A DNA stretch of 64,000 bases from Acidobacteriota bacterium. GTDB lineage: Bacteria; Acidobacteriota; Vicinamibacteria; Vicinamibacterales; Vicinamibacteraceae. Below are positions 35,834 to 44,874 of this stretch, piece after piece (position 1 is the stretch's first letter; every line of letters begins with the position of its first letter). Both the position numbers and the translations under genes were made by a program. Location of the stretch: NCBI GenBank assembly GCA_020845575.1, contig JADLFL010000041.1, positions 1 through 64,000 on the forward strand, given 5' to 3'. Under the pieces are notes generated by a model, which did no database searches, was not told where the DNA came from, and worked only from the letters and a program-made list of their open reading frames with translations.

Positions 35834-36127
35834 ATGGTCTGCGCCAACTGTGGAACCGAAATCGCCGAGAAAGCGTTGATCTGCTATCGCTGCGGGCAGG
35901 CCACGTTCGTGGCCAGACGCGCGCCGGCGCAGCCGCCCGCCCGCGGCCGCCAGATGATCCTCGTCGTGACGATGGTCATCCTGATCCTGTCGGCCTTCTT
36001 CCTCGGCCAGGTGCAGACCAATACGGTGCCCGAGTGGGTGCGTTACACCGTCATGACGCTCGCGATCGTCGTGCTCGCGTACCGGATGCTGGTGCGCCGC
36101 CGGCGCGGCGGCGGGCTGCGCGGATGA
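35834..36127 (+). CDS. Small zinc-ribbon membrane protein
   Basis: A 97-residue protein. The first 22 residues form a zinc ribbon ([21 protein letters not shown], CxxC twice). Two membrane helices follow ([18 protein letters not shown] and [17 protein letters not shown]). GGAGG at 35825-35829 supports the ATG. Function unknown. Its stop overlaps the next gene (ATGA). Confidence 0.75.
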   Translation: MVCANCGTEIAEKALICYRCGQATFVARRAPAQPPARGRQMILVVTMVILILSAFFLGQVQTNTVPEWVRYTVMTLAIVVLAYRMLVRRRRGGGLRG

Positions 36128-36420
36128 CGGCCCGCCGCCGGCGTGCCGTCGCGTACGGCCTCTGCCTGTTCAGTGCGTTCCTGGTGTGGAACGGCATCTT
36201 CGGCCTGATGGTGAGCCGGGGCGAGAAGCAGTACCTGCTCGATCAGGCACGGCACGAACTGGGGCTCGGCCCCGAGGCCCGGCTCCCGACGCGCATGCGC
36301 GACACGATCAGCAGCGGTGCCAACGAGGCCACGCGGTGGGCCGTCGTCGTGTTCGTTCTCGGCGCTGCGTCGGTGTGGCTCGCCACGCGACGCGACGAGC
36401 AGGAAGAAGATGAGATGTAG
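36124..36420 (+). CDS. Small membrane protein of unknown function
   Basis: A 98-residue protein with an N-terminal helix ([19 protein letters not shown]), a soluble middle ([17 protein letters not shown]), a second helix ([19 protein letters not shown]) and an acidic tail. The start at 36124 overlaps the zinc-ribbon gene by 4 bp, so the two are coupled. I do not recognise the family. Confidence 0.65.
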   Translation: MTARRRRAVAYGLCLFSAFLVWNGIFGLMVSRGEKQYLLDQARHELGLGPEARLPTRMRDTISSGANEATRWAVVVFVLGAASVWLATRRDEQEEDEM

Positions 36421-36454
36421 GGCCGACGCGTGCGCCGCCCCTACCTGCGCTGAC

Positions 36455-36548
36455 GGCCGGGCTCGGAGAGCCGGCCCTACCAGCGCACTGTGCCGGGCGT
36501 GTGCCAGGGGTTGAAACCCCTGGCCTCCATCCGGTTGCCGGTTGCCGG
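36455..36548. repeat. Cluster of three repeat types between the small membrane gene and gltA
   Basis: 36455-36481 is the GCCGGGCTCGGAGAGCCGGC palindrome seen inside the DUF4175 gene. 36503-36525 is a second palindrome (CCAGGGG-TTGAAA-CCCCTGG). 36531-36548 has CCGGTTGCCGGTTGCCGG of the heptamer family. All lie in the convergent gap and could act as terminators or repeat landing sites. Confidence 0.75.
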
Positions 36549-36553
36549 ATCCT

Positions 36554-37837
36554 TTACCGCTGGTCCATCGGGATGTAGTCGCGCGTGCGGTAGCCCGTGT
36601 AGATCTGGCGGGGGCGAGCGATCTTCTGGTCGGCGTCGCGGTGCAGTTCATCCCACTGCGCCACCCAGCCCGCCGTGCGCGGGATCGCGAACAGCACCGT
36701 GAACATCTCAGGTGAGAAGCCGAGTGCCTGGTAGATGAGACCCGAGTAGAAATCGACGTTCGGGTACAGCTTTCGCTTCACGAAGTACTCGTCTTCGAGG
36801 GCGATCTTCTCGAGCTCCAGCGCGAGGTCGAGCAGCGGGTTGGTGCCCGTGACTTCGAACACGTCGTACGCGGCCTTCTTGATGATGCGGGCCCGCGGGT
36901 CGTACGACTTGTACACGCGGTGGCCGAACCCCATGAGGCGCCCCTCACCCTTCTTCACCTTCGCGATGAAGTCGGGCACGTTCGCCTTGCTGCCGATCTG
37001 GCGCAACATCGTGAGCACGGCTTCATTGGCACCGCCGTGCAGCGGCCCGTAGAGCGCCGCCGCCGCGCCGGCCATCGCCGAATACGGGTCGACTTCCGAG
37101 CTGCCGATCGCCCGCATCGCGTTGGTGCCGCAGTTCTGTTCGTGATCGGCGTGCAGGATGAACAGGATGTCGAGCGCGCGCTCGAGGACGGGATTCACCT
37201 CGAACTTCGACTCGGTCATCCGGAACAGCATGTTCAGGAAGTTGCCGGCGAAGCTGAGGGAATTGTTCGGGTAGACGTAGAACAGCCCCTTGCTGTGGCG
37301 ATACGCGTACGCGGCGATCGTCGGCGTCTTGGCGATGAGACGGCGGATGTTCGCCAGCCGCACCTCCGGGTCGCTCACGCTCTTGGCGTCGGGGTAGAAC
37401 GTCGACAGCGCGCCCACGGTGGAGAGGAACACGCCCATCGGATGCGCGTCGTAGCGGAAGCCGCGCATCAGGTGCTTGATGTTCTCGTGCAGCAGCGTGT
37501 GCTTGACGATGCCGGCCTTCCACTCGGCGAGTTGGGCGCTCGTGGGGAGTTCGCCGAACATGAGGAGGTAGGCCACCTCCAGGTACGTGCTCTTCTCGGC
37601 GAGCTGCTCGATGGGATAGCCCCGGTATTCGAGCACACCCTTGTCACCGTCGATGTACGTGATGGCGCTGCGGCACGACGCCGTGTTGGTGAAGGCCGGG
37701 TCGTACGTCATCAACCCGAAGTCGTCTTCGGAGACCTTGATCGTGCGCAGGTCGATGGCCTTGATCGTGCCGTCGGTGATCGGCACCTCGTACTGCTGGC
37801 CAGTGCGGTTGTCGGTAATCGTCAGCGTGTCAGCCAT
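36554..37837 (-). CDS. gltA: Citrate synthase
   Basis: A 427-residue type II (hexameric) citrate synthase, which condenses oxaloacetate and acetyl-CoA. Catalytic elements are visible: the HADHEQNCGTNAMR region with its His, GFGHRVYKSYDPRARII with its His, and FVKRKLYPNVDFYSGLIY with the catalytic Asp. The N-terminal domain (TITDNRTGQQYEVPITDGTI) is the small domain of the type II enzymes, which are typically NADH-sensitive. It is a cytoplasmic TCA enzyme. yacG lies 41 bp upstream in the same direction. Confidence 0.96.
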   Translation of the reverse strand: MADTLTITDNRTGQQYEVPITDGTIKAIDLRTIKVSEDDFGLMTYDPAFTNTASCRSAITYIDGDKGVLEYRGYPIEQLAEKSTYLEVAYLLMFGELPTSAQLAEWKAGIVKHTLLHENIKHLMRGFRYDAHPMGVFLSTVGALSTFYPDAKSVSDPEVRLANIRRLIAKTPTIAAYAYRHSKGLFYVYPNNSLSFAGNFLNMLFRMTESKFEVNPVLERALDILFILHADHEQNCGTNAMRAIGSSEVDPYSAMAGAAAALYGPLHGGANEAVLTMLRQIGSKANVPDFIAKVKKGEGRLMGFGHRVYKSYDPRARIIKKAAYDVFEVTGTNPLLDLALELEKIALEDEYFVKRKLYPNVDFYSGLIYQALGFSPEMFTVLFAIPRTAGWVAQWDELHRDADQKIARPRQIYTGYRTRDYIPMDQR

Positions 37838-37878
37838 CGCGCATCACAAGACAGAGAAGAGGAGGACGACCACGGTGG

Positions 37879-38070
37879 CTACTCGTTCGTGGCTTCGGGA
37901 TCGTCGGGATCCGCATCGGCCGGCGAGCCTTCCGCCGGTCCCTCGACGCGATAGTCGCCGTCGAGCCAGCGCGACAGATCCAGCAGCGAACACCGTTCGC
38001 TGCAGAACGGCCGCCAGCGCGGATCCACGGGCTGGAGGCGACAGTATACACAGAGGGTCGGACCCGACAC
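37879..38070 (-). CDS. yacG: DNA gyrase inhibitor YacG-like zinc protein
   Basis: A 63-residue zinc-binding protein. The treble-clef pattern is CVYCRL-x11-FCSERCSLLDLSRWLDGDYRV, with CxxC and CxxxC ligands. The C-terminus is acidic (EGSPADADPDDPEATNE). E. coli YacG binds GyrB and blocks gyrase; the small size and conserved WLDGDYRV fit. The gene lies 41 bp upstream of gltA in the same direction. Confidence 0.88.
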   Translation of the reverse strand: MSGPTLCVYCRLQPVDPRWRPFCSERCSLLDLSRWLDGDYRVEGPAEGSPADADPDDPEATNE

Positions 38071-38101
38071 GGCTCCATCCTACAGCGCGCGGCCACGCCA
38101 G

Positions 38102-40312
38102 TCAGCGCAGGTTCAGGGCCCAGACGTTGCCGGCAAAGCTGGCGAATTCGTAGACCAGCCGATCGCCCTGCGGCGACCACTCGGGGTTGCGCACGTAGTG
38201 GTGCTCGTCGCCGTACGTCGTGAGGCGCTGCAGCGACGACCCATCCCGGCCGACCGACCACACGTCCCACCGGCCGTCCTGCGATCCGGCGAAGGCGATC
38301 CGCGTGCCATCCGGCGACCAGCTGCGCACCCACGCCTGATCCACGCCGCTCGACACCTGGGTGATGTCGCCGGTGGCGAGGTCCACCACGTGGACCTGCG
38401 CGTGGCCGTCGCGCCACACGCCCACCGCCAGCGCGCGCCCGTCGGGCGCCCACACGGGGAACGCGACGCCGTCGCCTGCCCGTGCCACGCGCGCGTCACG
38501 CCCGTCTGCGAGCGTGCGCACCCACACTTCCAGTTGTCCCTCCGACGATCGTGTGTAGGCGAGGCGCGTCCCGTCGGGGGACAGGCGCGGCCGGAGCAGG
38601 GGCGTCTCGCCATTGGCCAGATTGGCGACCAGCGTCATCTGTCCGTCCGTCGGGTCGACCGCCTGGAGCGTGCGCTGGCCCGCAGCCTCCACCACGACGT
38701 ACACGCGCCGGCCGTCGCGATCCCAGTCGGGGTCGTGCGCCGCGATCGGTCCCTGTGTCAGCGCCCTGACCGACCCGCGCGCCAGATCCAGGAGCCACAC
38801 GTGTGGGCGCCCGCCCGCGGCCTGGCGTTCGAAGGCAACCAACTGGCCGTCGGGGCTGAACGACGGACGCCTGGCGCGCCGCACGGCATCCTCGGCCACT
38901 CGCGTGGACGGCGCGGCCGGCACGCCAGTTTTTCGAAGCGACAGGCTGCGCAGCCCGCTCACCGTGGACATCGCGACATAGGCGATCTGCGTGCCCGAGG
39001 GATGGACGGCCACATGGCGCAGGTCGAGTTCGCTCGGCGGCAGGACGAGCTCTGGCGCTCCTTCAGCACGGCCTTCGGCCGTGAGCGGCAGTTTCCACAG
39101 GTCGAAGTGGTCGTCCAGGCGCACGTAGAGCACGGCCCGGCCATCGGGCGTGAGCGTGATGTCCAGCGCGCGCGTGCCGGCGTCGTGGATGAGCGTCAAC
39201 CCGCCGCTCTCGACATCGAGCGCCCAGAGCGTCGTCCGGTCGAGGCGCTGGCTCACGAAGACGAGCCGCTGGCCGTCCGGAAACCACGCCGGCCGTGCGT
39301 GACTGCCTTCCGGGCGCCAGCCTTCGGTGAGGCGCCGGGGCGCACCCGACCCGTCGGCATCGGCCAGCCACAGGCTCGACGGTCCGAACGTCTCGAACGC
39401 CGCGCTGCTCGGTTCGGTGTACGGCGCGCTCTGGAAGGCGATGCGCGTGCCGTCGGGCGACCACGCCGGGCGGGATCCGAACGCGCTGATTTGTCGCGGC
39501 GTCCCGCCCGTGCGCGAGATGACCCAGATCCCGCCTCGTCCCGACGAGTGGTAGGCGATCGCGGTGCCGTCCGGCGACCAGGCGGGTTGCACGTTGTGCT
39601 GGCCGTCGTTGGTGAGCGCGGTCCGATCGCCGCCAGCCACGAGGTCGCGCAGGAAAATCTCGAAGCGTCCGCTTCTGTCGCTCGCGTACGCCAGTGTCCG
39701 TCCGTCGGGCGACCACGTGGGGAATGCGTCGAGTGCGGGCGACGAGGTCAGCTGCGTGCGATCCCGTGCCGGCGTCGAGACGAAGGTGACCGACGCGGTG
39801 CTCTGTGCGCGCCACGCCAGCGCGATGGCGGCCAGGGCGAGGACGGTCAGTGCCGCGGCCCAGAGCGGATGCGGGGAGGGCGCACCGGGGAAGGGCAACG
39901 ACGGGGGCGGGGCCGCCGGCGGGGGAGTGGCTGCCGGGGGCGGCACCGTCACGCGCGGTGTCGCGGCCGGGACCACCGGAGCCGCGATCTTGATGACGGG
40001 CTCGATGAACCGATAGCCGCGCGTCGGGACCGTCTCGATGTATCGCGCGCCGCGCGCCGAGTCGCCGAGTGCACGCCTGAGCTGGGCCACCACGCGCGCC
40101 ACGGCGTTGTCGGTGACGTAGATCCCGGACCAGACGCGCTCCAGCACCTCCTGACGGGTCACCAGCTCGCCACTGCGCGAGGTGAGGAGCACCAGCAGGT
40201 CAAAGGCTTTCGGCTCCAGCGATACGGGGAGTCCTTCGCGCAGGACGCGTCCGGCGCGCAGGTCTATCTTGATGTCATCGAACTGATAGTAAAGGACTTC
40301 CGGCTGCATCAT
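38102..40312 (-). CDS. CadC-like winged-helix/TolB beta-propeller membrane regulator
   Basis: A 736-residue protein. Residues 5-108 are an OmpR/CadC-type winged helix (EPKAFDLLVLLTSRSGELVTRQEVLERVW, ETVPTRGYRFIEPV). A proline-rich linker and a membrane helix (LWAAALTVLALAAIALAWR) follow at about 155-172. The rest is a PD40/TolB beta-propeller with repeated PxWSPDGxxIAF blades. This one-component design, with a cytoplasmic DNA-binding domain and an extracytoplasmic propeller, is especially abundant in Acidobacteriota. Ligand and targets are unknown. It is divergent from the SulP gene. Confidence 0.85.
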   Translation of the reverse strand: MMQPEVLYYQFDDIKIDLRAGRVLREGLPVSLEPKAFDLLVLLTSRSGELVTRQEVLERVWSGIYVTDNAVARVVAQLRRALGDSARGARYIETVPTRGYRFIEPVIKIAAPVVPAATPRVTVPPPAATPPPAAPPPSLPFPGAPSPHPLWAAALTVLALAAIALAWRAQSTASVTFVSTPARDRTQLTSSPALDAFPTWSPDGRTLAYASDRSGRFEIFLRDLVAGGDRTALTNDGQHNVQPAWSPDGTAIAYHSSGRGGIWVISRTGGTPRQISAFGSRPAWSPDGTRIAFQSAPYTEPSSAAFETFGPSSLWLADADGSGAPRRLTEGWRPEGSHARPAWFPDGQRLVFVSQRLDRTTLWALDVESGGLTLIHDAGTRALDITLTPDGRAVLYVRLDDHFDLWKLPLTAEGRAEGAPELVLPPSELDLRHVAVHPSGTQIAYVAMSTVSGLRSLSLRKTGVPAAPSTRVAEDAVRRARRPSFSPDGQLVAFERQAAGGRPHVWLLDLARGSVRALTQGPIAAHDPDWDRDGRRVYVVVEAAGQRTLQAVDPTDGQMTLVANLANGETPLLRPRLSPDGTRLAYTRSSEGQLEVWVRTLADGRDARVARAGDGVAFPVWAPDGRALAVGVWRDGHAQVHVVDLATGDITQVSSGVDQAWVRSWSPDGTRIAFAGSQDGRWDVWSVGRDGSSLQRLTTYGDEHHYVRNPEWSPQGDRLVYEFASFAGNVWALNLR

Positions 40313-40345
40313 CGAAACATCACGGCAATCCGATCACTTCCGTCA

Positions 40346-40353
40346 TCACGTGA
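40346..40353. promoter_or_regulatory. Palindrome TCACGTGA in the divergent gap
   Basis: A perfect 8-bp palindrome, with flanking CGTC and GACG that extend it imperfectly, sits between the divergent winged-helix regulator and the SulP fusion. It could be an operator for the regulator, but a single short site proves little. Confidence 0.25.
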
Positions 40354-40386
40354 GACGGCATCGCCCTGCATAGTACCCGGGTCACT

Positions 40387-42648
40387 ATGACCATGCCCAC
40401 ACCCCACTCCGCCGCTCCCCAGCCGGTGTCCGGTCCGGGTCTCTTCGGTGCCCCCCGTCAGGACATCCTCGCATCTCTCGTTGTCTTCCTGATCGCGATT
40501 CCGCTGTCGCTCGGCATCGCGCTGGCTTCCGGCGCCCCGATCATGGCCGGCCTCATCGCCGGCATTGTCGGCGGCATCATCACGGGGTTCATCGCGGGCG
40601 CCCCCCTCCAGGTGACTGGCCCGGCGGCCGGCCTGACCGCGATCGTGTTCGGGATGGTGGAGCAATTCGGCGACTGGCGCCTGGTGGCCTCTGCCGTCGT
40701 GCTTGGCGGCGTCATCCAGATCGCGCTCGGCGGCGCGCGGATCGCCCGCCTGTGCCTGGCGGTGTCGCCGGCCGTCGTGCACGGCATGCTGGCCGGCATC
40801 GGCGTCACGATCGCGCTGGCGCAGCTGCATGTCGTCCTCGGCGGCGCGCCCGAGAGCCAGGCCCTGAAGAACTTCCTGGCGCTGCCCGGCCAGTTGGTGG
40901 TACTCCATGCCCCCGCTGCGTTCCTCGGCCTGGCCACCATCGCATTGCTGCTGGCGTGGCGATGGGTGCCACGTCCCCTCTCGCTGGTGCCCGCGTCGCT
41001 GGTCGCCGTGATGACGGCGACCGGAGCGTCGGTGCTGCTCGGCCTCGACGTGGAGCGCATCAACCTGCAGGGCGGCTTCGCCAACGGCTTCCAGTTCGCC
41101 CTCTGGCCCGGCGCGCAGCATCTCACCGCCGTGCTGATCGGCGGCATCACGATCGCCGCCGTGGCGAGCGTCGAATCGCTGCTCTGTGCCGTTGCCACCG
41201 ACAAACTGCACACCGGTCCACGCGCGAATCTCGATCGTGAGCTCGTGGGACAGGGGCTCGCCAACACGGTGTCGGGGCTGCTCGGAGGCCTGCCCGTGAC
41301 GGGCGTCATCGTGCGTTCGTCGGCCAACATCAACGCCGGCGCCAGGACGCAGCTCTCGGCCATCCTGCACAGCGTCTGGATCCTGCTGTTCGTGCTGTTC
41401 CTCGGTTGGGGGATCGAGATGATCCCGCTCTGCGTGCTGGCCGGTCTCCTGGTGCACGTCGGCATCCGCCTCGTCGACGCGCATCACATCCGTCGACTGG
41501 TCACCTTCGGTGAAGCCTTCGTCTATGCGGTCACCGTCGCGGGCGTGGTCGTGCTCGGCCTGTTGCCGGGCATCGGACTCGGCCTGGCGCTGGCCGTCGT
41601 GCTGCTGCTGCGCCGTCTGTCGCAGACCAAGGTGCAGGTCGAAGGCGCCGAGGGGCGGTACCACGTGCGCATCGGCGGCTCGATGACGTTTGTGGGCATC
41701 CCGAGCCTCACCGCCGCGCTCGAGACCATTCCGCCGCGGGCACACGTGGACGTGGACCTGATGGTGGACTTCATGGACCACGCGGCCTTCGAAGCGCTGC
41801 ACGACTGGCGCGTGGGCCACGAACGGATGGGCGGCAGGGTCGACATCGACGAACTGCACGAAGCCTGGTACGCCGACGCGGCCAAGGGCGCGCCGCACTA
41901 CGCGAAGTCGCGTCTCGACAGCCTGCTCGGCGCGCTCCGGCGTCGCTCGCGGAAGGAGACGTCGCTGGTCGCCCCCGGCGACGGCAGCGAGCCGCTCATC
42001 CAGGGCGCCGCGGCCTTCAACGCCACCACGTCACGCGACGTGCGGCCGCTGCTGAGTCATCTGGCCGACGTGGGACAGACGCCGCAGGCGCTCTTCATCA
42101 CGTGCGCCGACTCGCGGATCGTCCCGGCGGATCTCGTGAACGCCGACCCGGGCGACATCTTCGTGCTGCGCAACATCGGCAACCTCGTGCCGGAGTGGAC
42201 CGAGCGTCCGGACGACTACTCGGTCGGCGCCGCCGTCGAATACGCGGTGGACGTGCTCAACATCCACAGCATCGTCGTGTGCGGCCATTCGGAGTGCGGT
42301 GCCATGAAGGCCCTGATCGGCGGGCACGAATCGCTCGGTGGCTCGCTCAGCCGATGGTTGTCCAACGGCATGTCGTCGATGTCGCGCCATGGCGTGGCGC
42401 CCGTGCATCCCAACGGCACCACGCCCCACAACGCCCTCGCGCGGACCAACGTCGTCGAGCAGATGGATCGGCTGCTGACGTATCCGTCGGTCCAGCGGGC
42501 GCTGGCGAACCGGTCGCTGCGTCTCTACGGCTGGTACTTCGACCTGAAGCGTGCGAAGGTCACGGTGTGGGACCAGGATCTCGGCCAGTTCGTGGACGCG
42601 GGCATCCAGTCTCCGGCACTGGAAGCAGCGTCACGCGCGTCCGCGTGA
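40387..42648 (+). CDS. SulP anion transporter fused to beta-carbonic anhydrase
   Basis: A 753-residue fusion. Residues about 20-410 are a SulP/SLC26 membrane domain (QDILASLVVFLIAIPLSLGIA; QVTGPAAGLTAIVFG; GLANTVSGLLGGLPVTGVIV). A STAS-like segment covers about 415-500. Residues about 535-740 are a complete beta-carbonic anhydrase with C573 in TCADSRIV, H634 and C637 in GHSECGAM. SulP-anhydrase fusions are predicted bicarbonate transporters that interconvert CO2 and bicarbonate at the membrane. An in-frame ATG at 40393 is an alternative start. The gene is convergent with glgC. Confidence 0.92.
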   Translation: MTMPTPHSAAPQPVSGPGLFGAPRQDILASLVVFLIAIPLSLGIALASGAPIMAGLIAGIVGGIITGFIAGAPLQVTGPAAGLTAIVFGMVEQFGDWRLVASAVVLGGVIQIALGGARIARLCLAVSPAVVHGMLAGIGVTIALAQLHVVLGGAPESQALKNFLALPGQLVVLHAPAAFLGLATIALLLAWRWVPRPLSLVPASLVAVMTATGASVLLGLDVERINLQGGFANGFQFALWPGAQHLTAVLIGGITIAAVASVESLLCAVATDKLHTGPRANLDRELVGQGLANTVSGLLGGLPVTGVIVRSSANINAGARTQLSAILHSVWILLFVLFLGWGIEMIPLCVLAGLLVHVGIRLVDAHHIRRLVTFGEAFVYAVTVAGVVVLGLLPGIGLGLALAVVLLLRRLSQTKVQVEGAEGRYHVRIGGSMTFVGIPSLTAALETIPPRAHVDVDLMVDFMDHAAFEALHDWRVGHERMGGRVDIDELHEAWYADAAKGAPHYAKSRLDSLLGALRRRSRKETSLVAPGDGSEPLIQGAAAFNATTSRDVRPLLSHLADVGQTPQALFITCADSRIVPADLVNADPGDIFVLRNIGNLVPEWTERPDDYSVGAAVEYAVDVLNIHSIVVCGHSECGAMKALIGGHESLGGSLSRWLSNGMSSMSRHGVAPVHPNGTTPHNALARTNVVEQMDRLLTYPSVQRALANRSLRLYGWYFDLKRAKVTVWDQDLGQFVDAGIQSPALEAASRASA

Positions 42649-42660
42649 CGCTGTCCTGGG

Positions 42661-43926
42661 TCAGACGACGGTGCCGGACGGCACCGTCGAGCCCTTCGGC
42701 ACGATGATGATGCCCTCGCGGATGACGTAACCATTCCCTTCCGCGTCCTGCACGCCAGCCGAGTTGACCAGACGCGCGCCGTCGCCGACGCGCGCGTTCT
42801 TGTCCACGATCACCCGATCGAGCACCACGTCCCTGCCGATGCCGAGCGGCACCCCCGTGTCGTCGCTGTCGCGGCTGTAGTAGTCGGCGCCGAGGAGCAC
42901 GGAATTCGTGATCCGGGCGCCGGCGCGCACCTGCGTGCGAATCCCCACCACGGCGCGATCGATGTCGCACGAGGCGAGCGAGCAGCCCTCGGCGATCACC
43001 GCGCGATTCACGCGACAGTCGTGCACGCGGGATCCGGCCAGGAAGCGCGGGTGCGTGAAGATCGGTGCCGTCTCGTCGTGGAACGTGAATGCCGGGATCG
43101 GATCGGTGAGCTTCAGGTTGGCTTCGAAGAACGAGCCGATGGTGCCGACGTCCTCCCAGTACCCGCGATACAGGTACGCACGCACGCGATGCGTGTCGAT
43201 CACCGCGGGGATGATCTCCTTGCCGAAGTCGACGGCATCGGCGTAGCGCTCGAGCGAGTCGAGCAGCACCTGCTTGGAGAACACGTAGATACCCATCGAC
43301 GCGATGAACGGCCGCTCTGGCGTGATCCAGGACGCGATGCGGCTGTCGATGGGGACGCTCTGGCCGATCGCGGAGAGTCTGTCGGCGTCGGGCTTCTCCT
43401 CGAAGCCCGAGATCTGCCCGTTGGCGTCGAAGCGGAAGATGCCCATCTGTGTGGACGTCTCCGGATCGCACGGCTGTGCGGCGATGGTGACGTCGGCGTC
43501 CTGCTCGATGTGATCGGCGATGAGCTCGCCGAGGTTCATGCGATAGAGGTGATCGCCGGCGAGGATGAGGATGTGGTCGGCCTGCATCGAGTGGAAGTGC
43601 CGCCACGCTTGTCGGACCGCGTCGGCCGTGCCCTGGAACCATGCCGTGCTGTCGGGCGTCTGCTCGGCGGCCAGGATGTCCACGAAGCCCTGCGAGAAGT
43701 GATCGAGCCGGTAGCTCTGGGCGAGGTGCCGGTTCAGGGAGGCCGAGTTGAATTGCGTCAGCACGAAAATGCGCCGCAGGTTCGCGTGCAGGCAGTTGCT
43801 GACGGGCACGTCGATGCGACGTTACTTGCCGCCGATCGGTACGGCCGGCTTGGAACGGGTCCACGTGAGCGGAAACAGCCGGTTACCGCGGCCACCGCCG
43901 AGGATGAGCGTCAGCACTGAGGGCAT
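42661..43926 (-). pseudogene. glgC: Glucose-1-phosphate adenylyltransferase, interrupted by in-frame TAA at codon 35
   Basis: From the ATG at 43926 the first 34 codons read [20 protein letters not shown] and KPAVPIGGK, the nucleotide-binding start of GlgC. Codon 35 is TAA (43824-43822) where GlgC has the Tyr of GGKYRLIDIPVSNC. The frame then continues uninterrupted to 42661 with RIFVLTQFNSASLNRH, ILAGDHLYRMNLGE and GYWEDVGTIGSFFEANL. The next possible start, a GTG at 43809, would lose the GGGxGTRL loop and be inactive. GGGRGNRL also has Asn where Thr is normal. ADP-glucose synthesis for glycogen is the family role. The gene is either inactivated, read through, or mis-sequenced. Confidence 0.85.
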
Positions 43927-43944
43927 GGTGCGCACACCTTAACT

Positions 43945-43980
43945 CCGGCAACCGGCAACCGGCAACCGGCAATCGGCAGC
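43945..43980. repeat. Heptamer repeat array upstream of glgC
   Basis: Four consecutive CCGGCAA units followed by a degenerate one (AATCGGCAGC). Same family and orientation as the left arm at 6763. Confidence 0.8.
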
Positions 43981-43999
43981 AGGCAGGGCTGGCCCTCCG

Positions 44000-44039
44000 C
44001 CCTTCGACAAGCTCAGGGCGACCTGAGCGGAGTCGAAGG
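44000..44039. repeat. Inverted repeat CCTTCGAC...GTCGAAGG
   Basis: Outer arms CCTTCGACAAGCTCAGG and CCTGAGCGGAGTCGAAGG pair around a short GCGA loop, with a few mismatches. The element could form a strong hairpin. It is a type of dispersed element seen between genes in several phyla, a statement from general knowledge rather than from this window, where it occurs once. Confidence 0.7.
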
Positions 44040-44081
44040 TCGGGCCCGACCTCACGACGGGTCAGCGGATGGCCCGAATTG

Positions 44082-44126
44082 TTTACGTGGAATTTACAGG
44101 GAGGGGCCTTGCGGCAGGGCTATGAT
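44082..44126 (+). promoter_or_regulatory. Candidate PHO box and -10 of the phosphate uptake operon
   Basis: TTTAC occurs at 44082-44086 and 44093-44097, an 11-bp period as in PhoB boxes, within GTTTACGTGGAATTTACAG. TATGAT (44121-44126) is a possible -10. The spacing between box and -10 is longer than in the E. coli arrangement, so the call is tentative. Confidence 0.4.
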
Positions 44127-44238
44127 GGCCCTGCCTGTGCGACGGTCCGCGTCCATGCGTCTGTCTCCCCAGCCACATCCCGATGCCCACGCCACGTGCG
44201 CCGGGACACCAGACCGTCCACAGCCCTAGGAGAGTTGC

Positions 44239-44859
44239 GTGGCCCGATTCAGCCTCATCCCCAAAGACGGTCGCTTCTTCGACGATTTCATCCAGCTGGC
44301 CCAGGAGATCCGCAAGGCCGCGGAGATCCTCGACGGCATGGTGGCCGAGGACGTGCCGCGATGGGACGCGGCAGACGAACTGAAGGCGCTCGAGCATCAA
44401 TGCGACATCGTCGCGCACGACGCGTTGCACCGGTTGAACAAGACGTTCGTCACCCCGCTCGACCGCGAAGACATCCACACCCTGGTGCTGTATCTCGACA
44501 ACGTGATGGACATGATGGACGCCGCCGGCGGCTGCATCAGGCTCTATCGCGTGCAGCACGTCAGGTACGGTGCCCGCGAGCTCACGAACGTCATCCTTCG
44601 CTCCGCCGAGCAGATACTGCTCGCCACGCAGAAGCTCGAAGGACGACAAGGCCTCGAGGAACACGTCGTCGAGATCAACCGCCTGGAGAACGAGGCGGAT
44701 CAGATCCACCGTCAGGCCATCGGGCGGCTCTTCTCCGAAGAGCAGAATGCGATCGAGGTCCTGAAGTGGAAGGAGATCCTGGACCTGCTCGAGCGGGCCA
44801 CCGACGAGTGCGAAGACGTCGCCAACGAGATCGAGGGTCTCGTGGTCAAGTACACCTGA
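44239..44859 (+). CDS. DUF47/PhoU-like accessory protein of the Pit transporter
   Basis: A 206-residue helical protein of the DUF47 family, related to PhoU (FFDDFIQLAQEIRKAAEILDGM; EHQCDIVAHDALHRLNKTFVTPLDREDI). Such proteins are encoded next to Pit permeases and regulate phosphate uptake; the repeated acidic helices (INRLENEADQIHRQAI) are expected metal-binding sites. A GTG start has AGGAGAG upstream. The Pit gene follows after 15 bp, so the two are co-transcribed. It is cytoplasmic, acting at the membrane. Confidence 0.9.
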   Translation: MARFSLIPKDGRFFDDFIQLAQEIRKAAEILDGMVAEDVPRWDAADELKALEHQCDIVAHDALHRLNKTFVTPLDREDIHTLVLYLDNVMDMMDAAGGCIRLYRVQHVRYGARELTNVILRSAEQILLATQKLEGRQGLEEHVVEINRLENEADQIHRQAIGRLFSEEQNAIEVLKWKEILDLLERATDECEDVANEIEGLVVKYT

Positions 44860-44874
44860 GACCGGCCCGACTCC

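Larger units (their letters stand above)
43927..44238. other. 312-bp gap: repeats and candidate phosphate promoter
   Basis: No gene is seen. Reading left to right it holds a GGCAACC array (43945-43980), a palindromic element (44000-44039), a candidate PHO box (44082-44099) with a downstream TATGAT (44121-44126), and an untranslated leader of about 100 nt before the DUF47 gene. Confidence 0.7.

Noticed and set aside
42661..43809. GTG at 43809 as a genuine start of a shorter GlgC
   Set aside because: The resulting protein would lack the GGGxGTRL nucleotide-binding loop; the upstream frame matches GlgC up to the TAA, so the gene is better described as interrupted.
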